NCBI GenBank assembly: GCA_028279215.1
Contig: JANQOF010000009.1
Span: 1 to 61,185 of the forward strand
Length of the DNA stretch: 61,185 nt
Source: Pirellulales bacterium
Lineage (GTDB): Bacteria > Planctomycetota > Planctomycetia > Pirellulales > Lacipirellulaceae
Reading direction: 5' to 3'
This document shows, piece after piece, positions 24,208 through 35,067 of the stretch (position 1 is its first letter; each line of letters opens with the position of its first letter). The notes under the pieces were generated by a model. The model was not told the DNA's origin, searched no databases, and saw only the letters and a program-made list of their open reading frames with translations. The translations under genes and the position numbers were made by a program.

Positions 24208-26265
24208 TCATTGCTGGGGCAGAGAGCCGATGAATTCCGAGATGGAATCACGCCCAACTAGTGGTTCCGCACAGGTATGGTTTTCGCAAACATAGAGCAT
24301 CGCCTTGTCGCTGTGCGCACTGCGCCCAGCAAAAAGCGCGTCGAGCGAATCGTCACCTTCTGTATCTTCTTGTCGCGAAGCCATCACACGTCGTGGTACG
24401 AAATGCCAATGAACCTCTCGCGATAGTTCGTGGGAATCATTACCAACGAACACCAACTCTGGTGTAGGTCCGATCCAGAAGTCGAGCGCAAGCAGCATTT
24501 GCCCAGTGGCCATGGGGATTTGCTGCATTAAAGGGCCGGAGCTAGAGAGAATCCCCTCGGCTGCCTCAAGGTACTCGCGACGACCAAGTAACTTCCCAAG
24601 CCGCCCTAGCGCCATTGCCGCCGTGGAGTTGCCACCCGGGGTCGCATTGTCGGTGAAGTCTTTTGTGCGGGTTAACAGTTCTTCGTGATCGTCGGCCGTG
24701 AAGTAGAAACCCGGCTCGTCGCCACCTGCGAAGTGGACCATGACGGTATCCATCAACTCCTTGGCAACTGCGATGTACCGCTCGACGAACGTTGCTTCAT
24801 ACAGGCTCACGAGTGCGTCGGCGAGCAACGTGTAGTCGTCTAGGTACGCTCGCAGCTTGGCGGTTCCACCTCGCCAGGTGTGCAGCAACCTTCCGTCGTC
24901 GTCTCGCATCTCGCGAAGGATAAAGTCGGCAGCTTTCTGCGCCGCATTGATATATCGCTCCTCGCCCAAAGCAGCGCCGGCTCGGGCAAACGTATCAATC
25001 GCCAGCGCATTCCAGTTCACCAGCACTTTATCATCTCGCCCGGGCCTGACCCGCTTGTTGCGCTCGGCTAGCAGCTTCTCGCGCCCCGCGAGTAGCTCCG
25101 CAGCCAAGTCGCCCGCCTCGCGATTCATTAGTTTCGCCTGCTGCTCGATTGTCTTGGGCAAGTTCAATATGTTATTACCTTCGAAGTTGCCGGCTTCCGA
25201 AACGTCGTAAACACGGCAAAACGTCTCGCCTCGTTCGTCGCCAAGCACGTTACGAATCTCGTCGGCCGTCCAGACGTAGAACTTTCCCTCTTCCCCTTCG
25301 CTATCGGCGTCTTCGGCACTGTAGAACCCCCCAGCGGGGTCGGTCATGTCACGAAGCACGTATTCGAGCGTCTCGGTGACAACCTGTCGGTACTTCTTGT
25401 CGCCAGTCGCCAAGTAGGCTTCGAGGTACACTTCTGCCAAGAGTGCGTTGTCGTACAGCATCTTCTCGAAGTGCGGCACCAGCCAACGGGCGTCGACACT
25501 GTAGCGCGCGAAGCCACCTCCCAGGTGATCGTACATTCCGCCGGCGGCCATCTTGTCGAGCGACAGCCGAGCGATGTCCCACCACCGATCGTTTCCGCTA
25601 CGCTTCCACCAGCGCAGCACTAATTGCAGCTCGAACGGATGCGGGAACTTGGGCGCTTCGCCAAATCCGCCATGGATAGGATCGAAGATGCGCTCGAGTG
25701 AATGCACTGCCGCGTGGAGCAGCTTCTCGTCGGGCGGCACTGCGACGCCATCGGCGCCCTTGCGCGTTAACTGCTTGAGCTCCACCGTTAACTGATCGGC
25801 CCCCTTGAGCGCCTGTTCGCGACGGTTCTTCCAGGCGTCGTCCACGGCCATGATGACCTGATCGAAACCAGGCATGCCTCGCGAAGCGGTGGGCGGCCAA
25901 TAGGTGCCGCCGTAGAACGGCTTGAGGTCTGGCGTAAGAAAGACGCTCATGGGCCACCCGCCATGACCCGTCATCAATTGCACCGCGTTCATGTAGATCT
26001 GGTCTAGATCGGGGCGTTCTTCACGGTCGACCTTCACGCACACGAATCGCTCGTTCATCATCTTGGCAATTCGTTCATCCTCAAAACTCTCGTGCTCCAT
26101 GACGTGGCACCAATGGCACGATGAGTAGCCAATCGAAAGGAAGATCGGCTTTTCCTCGTCTCTCGCGCGCGCGAGCGCCTCTTCGCCCCATGGATACCAA
26201 TCCACGGGATTGTCTTTGTGTTGCAAGAGGTACGGCGACGTTTCGTTAGCAAGCTTGTTCGGCAT
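24208..26265 (-). CDS. YyaL-type thioredoxin-fold protein (DUF255, spermatogenesis-associated protein 20 family)
   Basis: 685 residues, typical length. The N-terminal DUF255 thioredoxin-like domain (1-165) opens [16 protein letters not shown] and has C-H-W-C in [14 protein letters not shown]. An alpha/alpha toroid region follows, related to six-hairpin glycosidases ([27 protein letters not shown]). The family is widespread but its reaction is not firmly known; a redox or sugar-related role has been suggested. The ATG at 26265 starts the conserved family N-terminus; a second ATG at 26304 in frame is less likely. Confidence 0.92.
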   Translation of the reverse strand: MPNKLANETSPYLLQHKDNPVDWYPWGEEALARARDEEKPIFLSIGYSSCHWCHVMEHESFEDERIAKMMNERFVCVKVDREERPDLDQIYMNAVQLMTGHGGWPMSVFLTPDLKPFYGGTYWPPTASRGMPGFDQVIMAVDDAWKNRREQALKGADQLTVELKQLTRKGADGVAVPPDEKLLHAAVHSLERIFDPIHGGFGEAPKFPHPFELQLVLRWWKRSGNDRWWDIARLSLDKMAAGGMYDHLGGGFARYSVDARWLVPHFEKMLYDNALLAEVYLEAYLATGDKKYRQVVTETLEYVLRDMTDPAGGFYSAEDADSEGEEGKFYVWTADEIRNVLGDERGETFCRVYDVSEAGNFEGNNILNLPKTIEQQAKLMNREAGDLAAELLAGREKLLAERNKRVRPGRDDKVLVNWNALAIDTFARAGAALGEERYINAAQKAADFILREMRDDDGRLLHTWRGGTAKLRAYLDDYTLLADALVSLYEATFVERYIAVAKELMDTVMVHFAGGDEPGFYFTADDHEELLTRTKDFTDNATPGGNSTAAMALGRLGKLLGRREYLEAAEGILSSSGPLMQQIPMATGQMLLALDFWIGPTPELVFVGNDSHELSREVHWHFVPRRVMASRQEDTEGDDSLDALFAGRSAHSDKAMLYVCENHTCAEPLVGRDSISEFIGSLPQQ

Positions 26266-26342
26266 AGTTTGCAGTCGTCGACAGCAGTCAACGACTTGCT
26301 CCATTCATTGCTAGGTAAGGATTGAATCGACCGCCGTCATCA

Positions 26343-26381
26343 TAACAAAACCGCCCAGCCACTTGATGCGGCCGGGCGGTC
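26343..26381 (-). terminator. Rho-independent terminator of pckG
   Basis: On the reverse strand an 11-pair stem (26370-26380 with 26350-26360, one G-U pair) closes a 9-base loop and is followed by TTTGTTATG. It lies 63 bases downstream of the pckG stop and reads in the pckG direction. No T-run is found on the other strand. Confidence 0.8.
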
Positions 26382-26443
26382 GAAGGAGGTTAAGTGGTCG
26401 CCGCCGGGTGAATCGCGAGTCCAATGACGTCTAGCTGACCGCG

Positions 26444-28300
26444 CTAAGTGTTCGCCATTTCCCATCGCTCGGGCGAACGCCAGAAGCCAGAGACCAGCAA
26501 CTCCTGAATCGCCGTCAGCTCCTTGGGCAATCGGTCGTACAGCTTGAAGAACAGCTCGTCGTGCGAAGCGATTTCCTGGAGCCACTGATCGCGTTCGGTG
26601 CTCATGAGCTGATCGAACTGCTCCTTGGAGAAATCGAGGCCGCGCCAGTCGATATCTTTGTACTGTGGCATCCAGCCCAGCGGGCACTCAATGCTGGCGG
26701 CCCTGCCCCTGGCGCGGCCAATGATCCACTTCAGTATCCGCATGTTCTCGCTGAAGCCAGGCCAAAGGAATTTGCCGTCCTCGTCACGGCGGAACCAGTT
26801 GACGTTGAACACTCGCGGCGGAATCGGTAGGTTACGCCCGAAATCGAGCCAATGGTGGAGGTAGTCGCCCATGTGGTAGCCCACGAATGGCAACATGGCG
26901 TAGGGGTCGCGACGCACCTTCCCCACCTCGCCGAACGCCGCGGCGGTCATCTCCGAACCCATCGTGGCAGCCGAGTAGACACCAAATGCCCAATTGAAAG
27001 CCTGGTACACCAGTGGCACGGTGGTGCTACGTCGGCCACCAAAAATGAATGCCGAGATCGGCACGCCCTGCGGATCGTCGTACGCCGGATCGGCACACGG
27101 GGATTGGGACAAAGGCGCAGTGAATCGCGAGTTGGGGTGGGCCGCCTTGCTCTCGCTGTCGGGCGTCCAATCATTGCCGTGCCAGTCGATCGCATGCAGA
27201 GGGGGCTCGTCGGTCAAGCCTTCCCACCACACATCGCCTTCATCGGTGAGCGCCACGTTCGTGAAGATCGTGTTTTCGCGCATCGTAACCATGGCGTTGG
27301 GATTGGTTTTTTCGCTAGTCCCCGGAGCAACTCCAAAGAACCCTGCTTCGGGATTAATCGCGTAGATCTTGCCGTCATCGGCCAGCTTGATCCACGCTAT
27401 GTCGTCGCCCACGCAGGTGACCTCCCAGCCTTCGTCCTGAAATTCCTTTGGCGGGATGAGCATGGCGAAGTTAGTTTTGCCACAGGAACTGGGGAACGCG
27501 GCTGCCACGTATGTCTTTTCGCCCTCCGGGTTCTTTACGCCGGAAATCAACATGTGCTCTGCGAGCCACCCCTGCTCCTTGGCTAGCACCGACGCGATGC
27601 GCAGCGCGAAGCACTTCTTGCCAAGTAGTGCATTACCTCCGTAGCCTGAGCCGTAACTCCAGATTTCCCTTTCTTCCGGGAAGTGAACGATGTACTTATT
27701 TTTCGGGTCAGGGCTGCACGGCCACGGCACATCTTCCTGGCCGGCGGCTAGCGGCATACCAACTGAGTGCAGGCACTTGATGAATTCGCCGTCGCCCAAC
27801 GCGTCGAACACATGCGATCCCATACGGGTCATGATCCGCATGTTCACGACCACATACGGCGAATCGGTAATCTGAATGCCGATGTGTGAGATCGGTCCTC
27901 CTACCGGCCCCATACTAAATGGGATCACGTAGAGGGTGCGGCCTCGCATGCAGCCATCGAACTTCTCGGAGAGCAGGCTCTTCATCTCTCGCGGGGCCAT
28001 CCAGTTATTGGTCGGCCCGGCGTCTGCTTTGCTCAACGAGCAGATGAACGTTCGGTCTTCAACGCGCGCCACGTCGCTAGGATGGCTACGAGCCAAGAAG
28101 CTATTGGGGCGCAGTGCGGGATTCAGCCGGATGAGTGTCCCACTCTCGACCATCTGATCGCACAAACGATCGTATTCTTCCTGCGTTCCGTCGCACCAGT
28201 GGACCTGGTCGGGCTTGCACATCGCTTCGATTTCTTCGACCCATTCCAACAGCTCTTGGTTGGTAACATTCTCTGGAACGGCTGAGAGTTCTACGGGCAT
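26444..28300 (-). CDS. pckG: Phosphoenolpyruvate carboxykinase (GTP)
   Basis: 618 residues, typical of the GTP-dependent enzyme. It interconverts oxaloacetate and phosphoenolpyruvate with GTP in the cytosol, linking the TCA cycle to gluconeogenesis. Diagnostic segments are the PEP/OAA-binding [20 protein letters not shown] stretch, the kinase-1a P-loop [10 protein letters not shown] and the kinase-2 region [20 protein letters not shown] lies just before the ATG at 28300. A clear terminator follows, so it is likely a single-gene unit. The 350-base leader region has no clear operator. Confidence 0.96.
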   Translation of the reverse strand: MPVELSAVPENVTNQELLEWVEEIEAMCKPDQVHWCDGTQEEYDRLCDQMVESGTLIRLNPALRPNSFLARSHPSDVARVEDRTFICSLSKADAGPTNNWMAPREMKSLLSEKFDGCMRGRTLYVIPFSMGPVGGPISHIGIQITDSPYVVVNMRIMTRMGSHVFDALGDGEFIKCLHSVGMPLAAGQEDVPWPCSPDPKNKYIVHFPEEREIWSYGSGYGGNALLGKKCFALRIASVLAKEQGWLAEHMLISGVKNPEGEKTYVAAAFPSSCGKTNFAMLIPPKEFQDEGWEVTCVGDDIAWIKLADDGKIYAINPEAGFFGVAPGTSEKTNPNAMVTMRENTIFTNVALTDEGDVWWEGLTDEPPLHAIDWHGNDWTPDSESKAAHPNSRFTAPLSQSPCADPAYDDPQGVPISAFIFGGRRSTTVPLVYQAFNWAFGVYSAATMGSEMTAAAFGEVGKVRRDPYAMLPFVGYHMGDYLHHWLDFGRNLPIPPRVFNVNWFRRDEDGKFLWPGFSENMRILKWIIGRARGRAASIECPLGWMPQYKDIDWRGLDFSKEQFDQLMSTERDQWLQEIASHDELFFKLYDRLPKELTAIQELLVSGFWRSPERWEMANT

Positions 28301-28652
28301 GGTGCTCGTTCCTTTTCGCTGGGAAAGTGGGATCGGAAAAACTGACGCCGCTGCGCCAGACCTGAAACTCCGTTTCACACACCGCCCAAATTAGTGCTAC
28401 GACAGCGAACACATGGCGCCATCGGTATTCTCTTCGAAGCCAGGAAGTACCTTCCGTTGGTTGGGTGTAGGAACTTGCAGCCTATCGGAGCAAGCGGCGC
28501 GCCACAAGGCGCGAGAATCTTGTGCCGTGCTGTGTCCAGCGTTTTTCGCCCGTTTACGCACATCCGGTCCGTAGCGTACCGGGCGGTACCGCACAAACAT
28601 GCACAACTTGGTCTAACGCGGCAGCTTCGCTTCCGGCTCGGCAGCCAGCTAG
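28301..28652. other. Intergenic region between CHAT-like gene end and pckG start
   Basis: This 352-base gap carries the pckG promoter and leader on the reverse strand. A short palindrome (GTACCG-CC-CGGTAC) occurs near 28577-28591. I see no gene, convincing promoter hexamers or terminator in it. Confidence 0.5.
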
Positions 28653-31600
28653 CTACTCGTCGGCGGCGGGATCGCTGCCGGTATCGACAAGCAGATACCC
28701 AGCCCACAAGAACGGGTGATCAGCAGTGGCGACGGAGTCGGCTTCATCGAACGCATTGATCCGTGGTTCCTGTGCTGGGTCGACGTCGGTTCGCCGGGCG
28801 AGCGCTACGCTACGCCGCCAAGCGTCGTCGGCCGGCATGTTGGGCAGTTCGAGCACGAACTCACGTAGCAGTTCGCGGTGCACCTTTCCGCCGGTTCGCC
28901 AGCGACTTATCAACACCGTCTTGGCGCCACTGGCCAGCAGACTGCACGAGACGTGGAACAGTTCGTCGCCCGCAGCCGCGGTATTGGTCGAGCGGCCGCG
29001 CCCGCGCGTCCGGAGGCCGTTCTCGGCAACGGTCCTTACTCCTCCCAAGACAAGCCTCTCGCAGCCCGGCACTGGCAACTCGAGCCAACCGGAAAGCGCG
29101 CCTCTCCCACCCGATCGATCGAGTGGCAGCGGTGCGAATTCGTAAGCTCCGCTGGGCTTCAATTCGCTGTCGCTCAACACCACCACCTGTTGGGCGAGCC
29201 CGGCCAACAGCGGTGACGCGGCAGACACTGGGTTGGCGATGACCGCAGCGCCTGCCGTCACCTCTGCCAATTCCGTAGCGGCTTGTGTCGGTAGATACTC
29301 GTCCGCGCCCGCGCCGGTTGCCGCGGCAACGATAGTCGTCCGTACTGGCTGTAGAGCGATACTGTCAGGCGCGGCGTAACCAACCGTTGGTACGCATCGC
29401 AACGGCGTTCGGTCGATGATGGGCTGCTGGTTTCCGCCGGTGGTCGGTTCGAGGGCATTGAAAGGAACGTGCCATAAGATTCCGTCGGGTACGACGATCA
29501 ACTCGGTCGTGCTCGCCAGATCGAGTCGTGACTCACCGAATAACATGTCGCCAAACTGCTTCGCCGCAGGTTGCCAGGCATCACTGGCCAGATCCTTGGC
29601 GTCGAACGTACGAGTGGGACCAAAGTGCCCCATGGCCTGCAGCATTTCGGCCACTTTCTCCGCCAACGGCGCTGCGTCAGGTAGTCGCCAGTGGTGATAG
29701 GCTTCGCGGGTTAACACGAACGCGAACATGGAGCCACCCGATCGATGAAACACGACCACCGCCTGGCCTTGCTGAAGGCGAGGCTGAACTTCGGAGGCCG
29801 TGATCGGAGGCGGCAACAGCATGTCGGTGGCATCGCGACGAAGCACCAATTGGCGGACCAAGGTCTCGCGCTGTTTCGCGTTGTTGGCCAACCGCTTGAG
29901 GTTTACGTATCGCTGCTGGGGCACTCGGCGAGAGTCATCCGTCAGCGGTTCGGCAGCCAGCTCTCTCTCGATTTCTGCTGCCTGCTTCACCAGCTCGGTA
30001 TACTCAGGAATGCGAAGCAACAGGTTTCGCCGCTCGACCGCCGCATCGGGTGGCAGCCGGTTGGGATCGGCTTCGAGCAGATGACGGATTGCCAAGAGCC
30101 GTCCGCCAACTGGTTGCGCCAGCCAAAACCGACGGCGTTTCGTCCGATCCGCAATGTCAATCGCGGTCAGTATTTCTTCGCGGCCAAGCGCCGCCACCAT
30201 CCAGCGAGCCAGCGCAGGCTCGTGAGAAGTCGCCACGTTGGTTAGCGTCTCCAATGGCTGTTGCGCCCAATCATTCGCCGTCGGATCGCGCAACAGCGTC
30301 GCGTACATATCCACGGCAATACGTGATGATAGTTGACCACTATCAACGCGGCGGTTGGCCAAGGCGATCCGAAAATTGCGGAGCGATTGAGGGCGCGCCT
30401 GGGCGATGGCCTCAGCGGCCGCTTGATCGCCGTTGGCCAAATTGCCATTCATATAGGCGATGAGCCCTTCGACTCGGCGACGACGAGGCCCCAAGCGTCC
30501 CACGCTTAGCTCCCTCCGGCGAGAAGAAATGTTGTTCAACCGACTGGCGGCGGCGTTCGTCTGCCCCGCAGCAGCTAGTTCCTCAGCCTCGTTGATCAGA
30601 AAGCTCGCCGATAAATGATCGAGCCGCTCGCGGTTGGCCCATGCGGCGGCTATCGCGAGAGGAGGATACACACCTTCGTTGCCCGCAGCCATAAATGCCA
30701 CGTGCCCCAGGTCGATCGAAGCGCCCAACACATCGAGATCTTCATAGGCGAACGCGGCGTAACTCGCTTCGGTCGCTAAGTTTGCTGCCGCACCGGCGTT
30801 GCCCGACTCCAACGCAATGGTGGCTTGCGCAAGAAGCGCAGCTCCGGTTAGCGGGTGCTCGAATCGACCGTCGATCAGTGTTCCGCGCATCAGGTGGGCT
30901 AACGCTTGCTGAGACTCGCCAATTCCGTGCTGTGCGATGCCCAGCAACAATTCGGTCCAAGCGGTCGACCAATGATTACGCTGTGTGTTGTCCCCACGGG
31001 CCAAAGCATCGACAAGACTCTTGCTCATGCGGTCGCTGCGACCGAGTGGGCCGAGGATGTCGTTACGGCGACGAATCGCGAGCGCTGTGCAGCGGATGAC
31101 CTCAATTGCATTGACCCGCCACATCTGTGGCGTTTGCAACGCCCCGCCCCGTTGCAACTGTTGCTCGGTGATGAACTCACCCTGCTGAACCAGCATGGTA
31201 TCTGCGTAGGTGGCGTACTGCGGTCCGCGTGTCGATTGGCCCCAGGGAGCAATTCGCCGGTTGGGGTTCCCGTCGGGACGCGGATCAGTAAATCGAACCG
31301 CGATAAGCCAGTTTGGATAGCTGAGAAAAAGCTCACACGCCGCGTCGAACTCAGCCAGCGCCCGTTGCGGATCGCCCAGTTGGTAGTACACCTCGCCGAG
31401 CATGGCTCGGGAGCAAATCGAGTCGACCCACTGGGTCCGCCCGATGCGGATGCCGCCGCGCACCTCACCGCTCATGCCGCGCTCGGCATCCCGGTAGTCG
31501 CCTCGGTATAGATCCTCTACCACCGCAAAGAAGCGCGGCCCGGGAACCGATCTATCTTGACCAAGCGCTCCCGAACTCCAGCCGCACACTCCCAAACCGA

Positions 31601-31655
31601 GATTGCTCGCGACTAGTGCTAGCATCAGTCGCAATCGAAGGGGTGGAACAACCAT
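28653..31655 (-). CDS. Large secreted TPR-like / degenerate CHAT domain protein
   Basis: 1000 residues. A signal peptide or anchor (about 1-33) is followed by several hundred residues of helical repeats (MLGEVYYQLGDPQRALAEFDAACELF looks TPR-like). The C-terminal 300 residues match a CHAT caspase-like domain: VVPDGILWHVPFNALEP, then GDELFHVSCSLLASGAKTV-LISRW. The catalytic pair seems absent. Where active CHAT has LSACxT this reads L870-GG-V873-RT, and the ATHG histidine aligns with S830 in VVVLSDSE. It may be a scaffold or a binding protein, not a protease. The ATG at 31655 was chosen so the product starts at the hydrophobic leader. It is probably monocistronic. Confidence 0.72.
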   Translation of the reverse strand: MVVPPLRLRLMLALVASNLGLGVCGWSSGALGQDRSVPGPRFFAVVEDLYRGDYRDAERGMSGEVRGGIRIGRTQWVDSICSRAMLGEVYYQLGDPQRALAEFDAACELFLSYPNWLIAVRFTDPRPDGNPNRRIAPWGQSTRGPQYATYADTMLVQQGEFITEQQLQRGGALQTPQMWRVNAIEVIRCTALAIRRRNDILGPLGRSDRMSKSLVDALARGDNTQRNHWSTAWTELLLGIAQHGIGESQQALAHLMRGTLIDGRFEHPLTGAALLAQATIALESGNAGAAANLATEASYAAFAYEDLDVLGASIDLGHVAFMAAGNEGVYPPLAIAAAWANRERLDHLSASFLINEAEELAAAGQTNAAASRLNNISSRRRELSVGRLGPRRRRVEGLIAYMNGNLANGDQAAAEAIAQARPQSLRNFRIALANRRVDSGQLSSRIAVDMYATLLRDPTANDWAQQPLETLTNVATSHEPALARWMVAALGREEILTAIDIADRTKRRRFWLAQPVGGRLLAIRHLLEADPNRLPPDAAVERRNLLLRIPEYTELVKQAAEIERELAAEPLTDDSRRVPQQRYVNLKRLANNAKQRETLVRQLVLRRDATDMLLPPPITASEVQPRLQQGQAVVVFHRSGGSMFAFVLTREAYHHWRLPDAAPLAEKVAEMLQAMGHFGPTRTFDAKDLASDAWQPAAKQFGDMLFGESRLDLASTTELIVVPDGILWHVPFNALEPTTGGNQQPIIDRTPLRCVPTVGYAAPDSIALQPVRTTIVAAATGAGADEYLPTQAATELAEVTAGAAVIANPVSAASPLLAGLAQQVVVLSDSELKPSGAYEFAPLPLDRSGGRGALSGWLELPVPGCERLVLGGVRTVAENGLRTRGRGRSTNTAAAGDELFHVSCSLLASGAKTVLISRWRTGGKVHRELLREFVLELPNMPADDAWRRSVALARRTDVDPAQEPRINAFDEADSVATADHPFLWAGYLLVDTGSDPAADE

Positions 31656-31946
31656 GGTGCGTTTCTGAGGGATCGAGGGCGGCAAGCCAAGCGGCATCGG
31701 CGTAGCAAACGCCTTATTCTACCATTCGCCGCTACTGCTGGCGATTTATCCCATACCTTCCAGTCTTCTCCATTCGGTGTGGTTTGACGCTGGTCGGCCC
31801 CAGATGGATCGCTTCCGGGGAAGAACTTGAAGATTTGCTAAACCTTGCCGGTTAGGTGGACGATAACGGCAGTAACGGTTCGCACAGTTGCGGCCGGCGA
31901 TCGCCTTGTCCTGAGCCCAACTGCTCACCCTTCGTCCGAGTCTGCC

Positions 31947-32195
31947 ATGACCAAACACACGCTCAAGCGCATGAATCACAAGCTCTCGCACGTTGCCTGT
32001 GGGCTGGCCATTGTCGCCTCGTTGGCGCTAACCGGCTGCCAGGGTGTGTACTCGGGCGTGGTACTGCCCAGCCCGTGGTACCTGCAGGACGACGTCCAAT
32101 ACTTCCCACCGGGGCCAGAGTTCAAGCTCTCACGCGAGGCCGCGGCGATGGAAGAAGCCAAGGCCCAAATCGAGAGCGTCCCACAGGACCGCTAG
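31947..32195 (+). CDS. Small lipoprotein
   Basis: 82 residues. A lipoprotein signal with lipobox LTGC ends near residue 32, followed by a short mature part (YSGVVLPSPWYLQDDVQYFPPGPEF, then a charged helix). The mature chain has no known domain. Two in-frame ATGs (31947 and 31971) both keep the signal; the first is used. It is convergent with the membrane protein at 32207, 11 bases between stops. Confidence 0.75.
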   Translation: MTKHTLKRMNHKLSHVACGLAIVASLALTGCQGVYSGVVLPSPWYLQDDVQYFPPGPEFKLSREAAAMEEAKAQIESVPQDR

Positions 32196-32206
32196 CGGCC
32201 CGCGAT

Positions 32207-32596
32207 TCAAATCGCCGCTTGAATCTGACGCACGCCGACTTGCAGGCTGACGACTACCAACCAGATGCTCGATCCGAGGTCGGTTAGGCGGAACCACGGC
32301 GGGGCTACCGGCATCCACAGCGTCGTGCGATGCATCACCGCGCCCAGAAACAGGGTGTAGAGCACCAGATAGGTCACCAGGTTAATCGTCATGACCAGCA
32401 GTCGCAACTGTGGCGGAACACGGTCGCGGATGGCAAGCGTGGAACCAAGCATGAGCGTCGCCACGCCGACCATCACAGGTACATGGGTTGCAAACTGGGC
32501 CGCCGTAACCATCGTCAAACCGGCGACCAACAACCACGGCACGATGGATGGAGAAAGCTGTTGTAGTCGATCGACCAGAGAGTGCTCGTTGTTCAT
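32207..32596 (-). CDS. Four-helix integral membrane protein of unknown function
   Basis: 129 residues with four hydrophobic segments (about 18-33, 38-55, 66-88, 108-124) and a short cytosolic N-terminus MNNEHSLVDRLQQL. No family is recognised. It stands alone between convergent and codirectional genes; the LysM gene starts upstream beyond 33.8 kb on the same strand, about 200 bases between them. Confidence 0.65.
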   Translation of the reverse strand: MNNEHSLVDRLQQLSPSIVPWLLVAGLTMVTAAQFATHVPVMVGVATLMLGSTLAIRDRVPPQLRLLVMTINLVTYLVLYTLFLGAVMHRTTLWMPVAPPWFRLTDLGSSIWLVVVSLQVGVRQIQAAI

Positions 32597-32800
32597 AACG
32601 TCTATCGTGAACAGCCGTGCCGATTACGGAACCACCAAAGTCGCACTAAGCTCCAAATCGCGGGTCTACCTATGCCGGTTTTCGGCTTTGGGGTTGTTGA
32701 AGCGGCACAGCGGTATTCGACCAACAAGAAAACCCTCGGCCGAGTCTTGCGATCCGACCGAGGATTGGCGAAGGGAATGGTGCTTTGCGACGACCCCAGC

Positions 32801-33817
32801 TTAGTTGCCCATGGCCAGGCGGCTGGAGGTAGGAGCCAAGCGGATTTCGCTTTGCGTAACCAACTTGCCGGCGCCATCAAGGATCACGACGCGGGCGTCC
32901 GATGCCTTGGTAAGCGGAAGCTCAGGAAGCTGAATCGTCAGTTCGCTGGGCGTCCAATTGGCAATTGCAACCGGCAGGGTCATCGGTCCAACGACCAGTT
33001 GCACTTGGCCAGGCGTGCCACCGAACTGCTGTCCGTCGAGCACCAACTTGCTGCCAGTGGTGAAGGTTGGCAACATCCGTTGGGCCTGACGAATACTCAT
33101 GCTCGGAGCACTCGAAGTTGGCTGTCCGGGCGGCAGTTGCTGCGGCTGCGTTTGCTGCGATGGCTGCTGCATCCGAGGTTGGCTTTGTGGCAACTGCTGC
33201 TGAGGCAAGCCAGGTTGACCCTGAGGTACTACTCGCCCAATGCCAGATTGCGGTGCGGGACCGGCAACTGGGCCTGTGGCGGGTGCGGCAACTCCGATCG
33301 GTGCTGCTGGGGCGGCGACCGCAGCGGGAGTAGCGGGAATTGCCACGTTGGCAGCCGGTACGGCGATGGTGGGAGCCGGCGGAGCAGGAGCCGTCGACGG
33401 AATCATCCGTCCACTATCAAAAATCGCGGGCAGCTTGATCGCTTGGCCAACGGCCAGCGGGGCACCGGCGGGAATACGGTTGAACGCGGCAACCTGCGTC
33501 CAAAAGTTGGGGTTGCCATACTCTCTGGCACAAATGCTCAGCAGTGTTTCGCCGGGGCAGACGTAGGCCAGGCAAAACTTCGGGTGGTGGCAGTGGTCGA
33601 CAATGTGCTTCTCGACAACAACCGGCTTATGAACGACGACTGGCCGTTGGTAAGTCTTTCTGTAGACGCCCTGATTGTGCGACGAAATGTAGCGGTGGTG
33701 AAGATTGACCCCACCGTAGTATCTCTTGCCGCCACCACATCCACCGGCGAGGGCAGAGTTGGCTGCAGCAGCGACGACGACGACGATGGCCAAAGTGGCG
33801 AGCGATTGGCGAGACAT
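32801..33817 (-). CDS. Secreted LysM domain protein
   Basis: 338 residues. A signal peptide (1-24, ALA-G) is followed by a His/Val-rich stretch, a LysM domain (about 86-130: VCPGETLLSICAREYGNPNFWTQVAAFN ... AVGQAIKLP; read in two parts) and a long Ala/Pro/Gln low-complexity linker (about 140-245). A C-terminal beta domain (about 255-338) resembles an IPT/TIG-like fold. LysM binds peptidoglycan or related GlcNAc polymers, so the protein likely sits on the cell wall. It is divergent from the sigma-factor gene. Confidence 0.85.
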   Translation of the reverse strand: MSRQSLATLAIVVVVAAAANSALAGGCGGGKRYYGGVNLHHRYISSHNQGVYRKTYQRPVVVHKPVVVEKHIVDHCHHPKFCLAYVCPGETLLSICAREYGNPNFWTQVAAFNRIPAGAPLAVGQAIKLPAIFDSGRMIPSTAPAPPAPTIAVPAANVAIPATPAAVAAPAAPIGVAAPATGPVAGPAPQSGIGRVVPQGQPGLPQQQLPQSQPRMQQPSQQTQPQQLPPGQPTSSAPSMSIRQAQRMLPTFTTGSKLVLDGQQFGGTPGQVQLVVGPMTLPVAIANWTPSELTIQLPELPLTKASDARVVILDGAGKLVTQSEIRLAPTSSRLAMGN

Positions 33818-34163
33818 GACATTTACTTTCGGGTTATGGCGGCGAGCAAGGCGTTGTGGCCGGGTTCACCAGGGGTTGTATTGAACTTCACCCCCTCATA
33901 CGCCCGGCACGCTGGCTGTTACAGCGAAGGCCAAGTTTTTCGAACGATCTGAATCGCCAACGCCGAACCGGTCGCCCAGAATGGGCAGAAAACGCCTGTT
34001 TTTCTGGCGTCCCGGTGGTTTGGCTGGCGGCTCGCGTCGTTAGAATGAATGGCCGCTGGGATCGTTTCCCTCCCGTATGGTCGCGGCGCGGTTAACTCGC
34101 GGTTGGCTACGACTTCCCCAGAATCCTCCTGACCTGAATCTCGACCTCGGGCCACTACACGAA
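33818..34163. other. Intergenic region between divergent LysM and sigma factor genes
   Basis: A 346-base gap that must hold two divergent promoters. A CAGAAAA/TTTTCTG hairpin with a 7-base loop lies at about 33989-34009. The sigma-factor reading frame extends upstream to 34077, so the true gap may be shorter. No other gene is supported. Confidence 0.45.
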
Positions 34164-34904
34164 ATGGACGACGATCGTCTTAGCCGAATCGACACGATGT
34201 GGTCGCTTGTGCAGCAGGCCCATCGCGAAGAGGCCACCGAGTTTGCTAGGGCGCAGCACCAGATGCTCGATCGCTATGGCGGCGCGGTCCACAGGTATGC
34301 CCTGGCGGCGCTCCGCGACCCCGACGCGGCCGACGAGGTGTTCCAGGAATTCGCCTTGAAGTTCGTCCGCGGCGACTACGGAAAGGCCGATCCCGACAAA
34401 GGGCGGTTTCGCAGCTTCCTCAAGACGTCGCTCTACCACCTGATCGTCGACTACCAACGCCGCCGTGGGAAGCAGCAGAAGCAGGCCGGACCTCTGATGC
34501 AGGATACGCCCGACGTGGCCGAGAGCTACCACGCTCCCAGCGATGAGGAGTTCGTCCGCAGTTGGAGGGCCGATTTGCTGCAGCGCGTCTGGCAGCAGCT
34601 TGAGAAAGAGGAGCTTACCACGGGCAAACCGTACCACACGGTGTTGCGGATGCGGGTCGATCATCCGGACGTGCGCTCGCCCGAGCTGGCGGAGATCGTC
34701 AGCGGGGTGCTCAACAAACCGATGAAGGCCGGTGCGGTTCGCGTGCTGTTACATCGTGCACGCGAGAAGTTTGGCGACCTGTTGATCGACGAAGTCGCTC
34801 ACACGCTCACTCTTGCCACGCCCGACGCTGTGGAGCAAGAGTTAATCGAGCTCGACCTGTGGCAATATTGCAAGCCGGCCTTGGATCGGCGAGAAGAGGA
34901 ATAG
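34164..34904 (+). CDS. ECF-type RNA polymerase sigma factor
   Basis: 246 residues. Sigma region 2 is clear (RYGGAVHRYALAALRDPDAADEVFQEFALKFV, read across residues 40-70; then GRFRSFLKTSLYHLIVDYQRR). Region 4 is divergent but has a helical pattern with ELAEIVSGVLNKPMKAGAVRVLLHRAREKF. It should direct polymerase to a small regulon. A C-terminal extension (about 215-246) is unusual. The kinase gene starts 163 bases downstream on the same strand; planctomycete ECF factors are often paired with Hanks-type kinases. The start could also be 34077 (29 residues more); neither has a strong Shine-Dalgarno. Confidence 0.8.
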   Translation: MDDDRLSRIDTMWSLVQQAHREEATEFARAQHQMLDRYGGAVHRYALAALRDPDAADEVFQEFALKFVRGDYGKADPDKGRFRSFLKTSLYHLIVDYQRRRGKQQKQAGPLMQDTPDVAESYHAPSDEEFVRSWRADLLQRVWQQLEKEELTTGKPYHTVLRMRVDHPDVRSPELAEIVSGVLNKPMKAGAVRVLLHRAREKFGDLLIDEVAHTLTLATPDAVEQELIELDLWQYCKPALDRREEE

Positions 34905-35067
34905 TATGTTGGCGCCGGTGGATTGAACAGGAGGTAACAGAGAGCAGAGACCATGCACGCTATTGATCGCCAACTGTCGTCGCGATGACAATTTCCATCG
35001 TGAACGGCCAATTGACTCCCCACTTCACTCTGTTCTCTCCTGAACAGAATCCCAACGACTGTCCATC

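Noticed and set aside
28653..31655. CHAT protein as an antiphage protease system
   Set aside because: It has a signal peptide, apparently lacks the catalytic dyad, and is not next to a gRAMP, gasdermin or other defence gene.
34954..34989. An 11-residue ATG frame after AGGAGG upstream of the kinase gene
   Set aside because: The spacing from AGGAGG is too long (about 17 bases) and a leader-peptide role has no other support.
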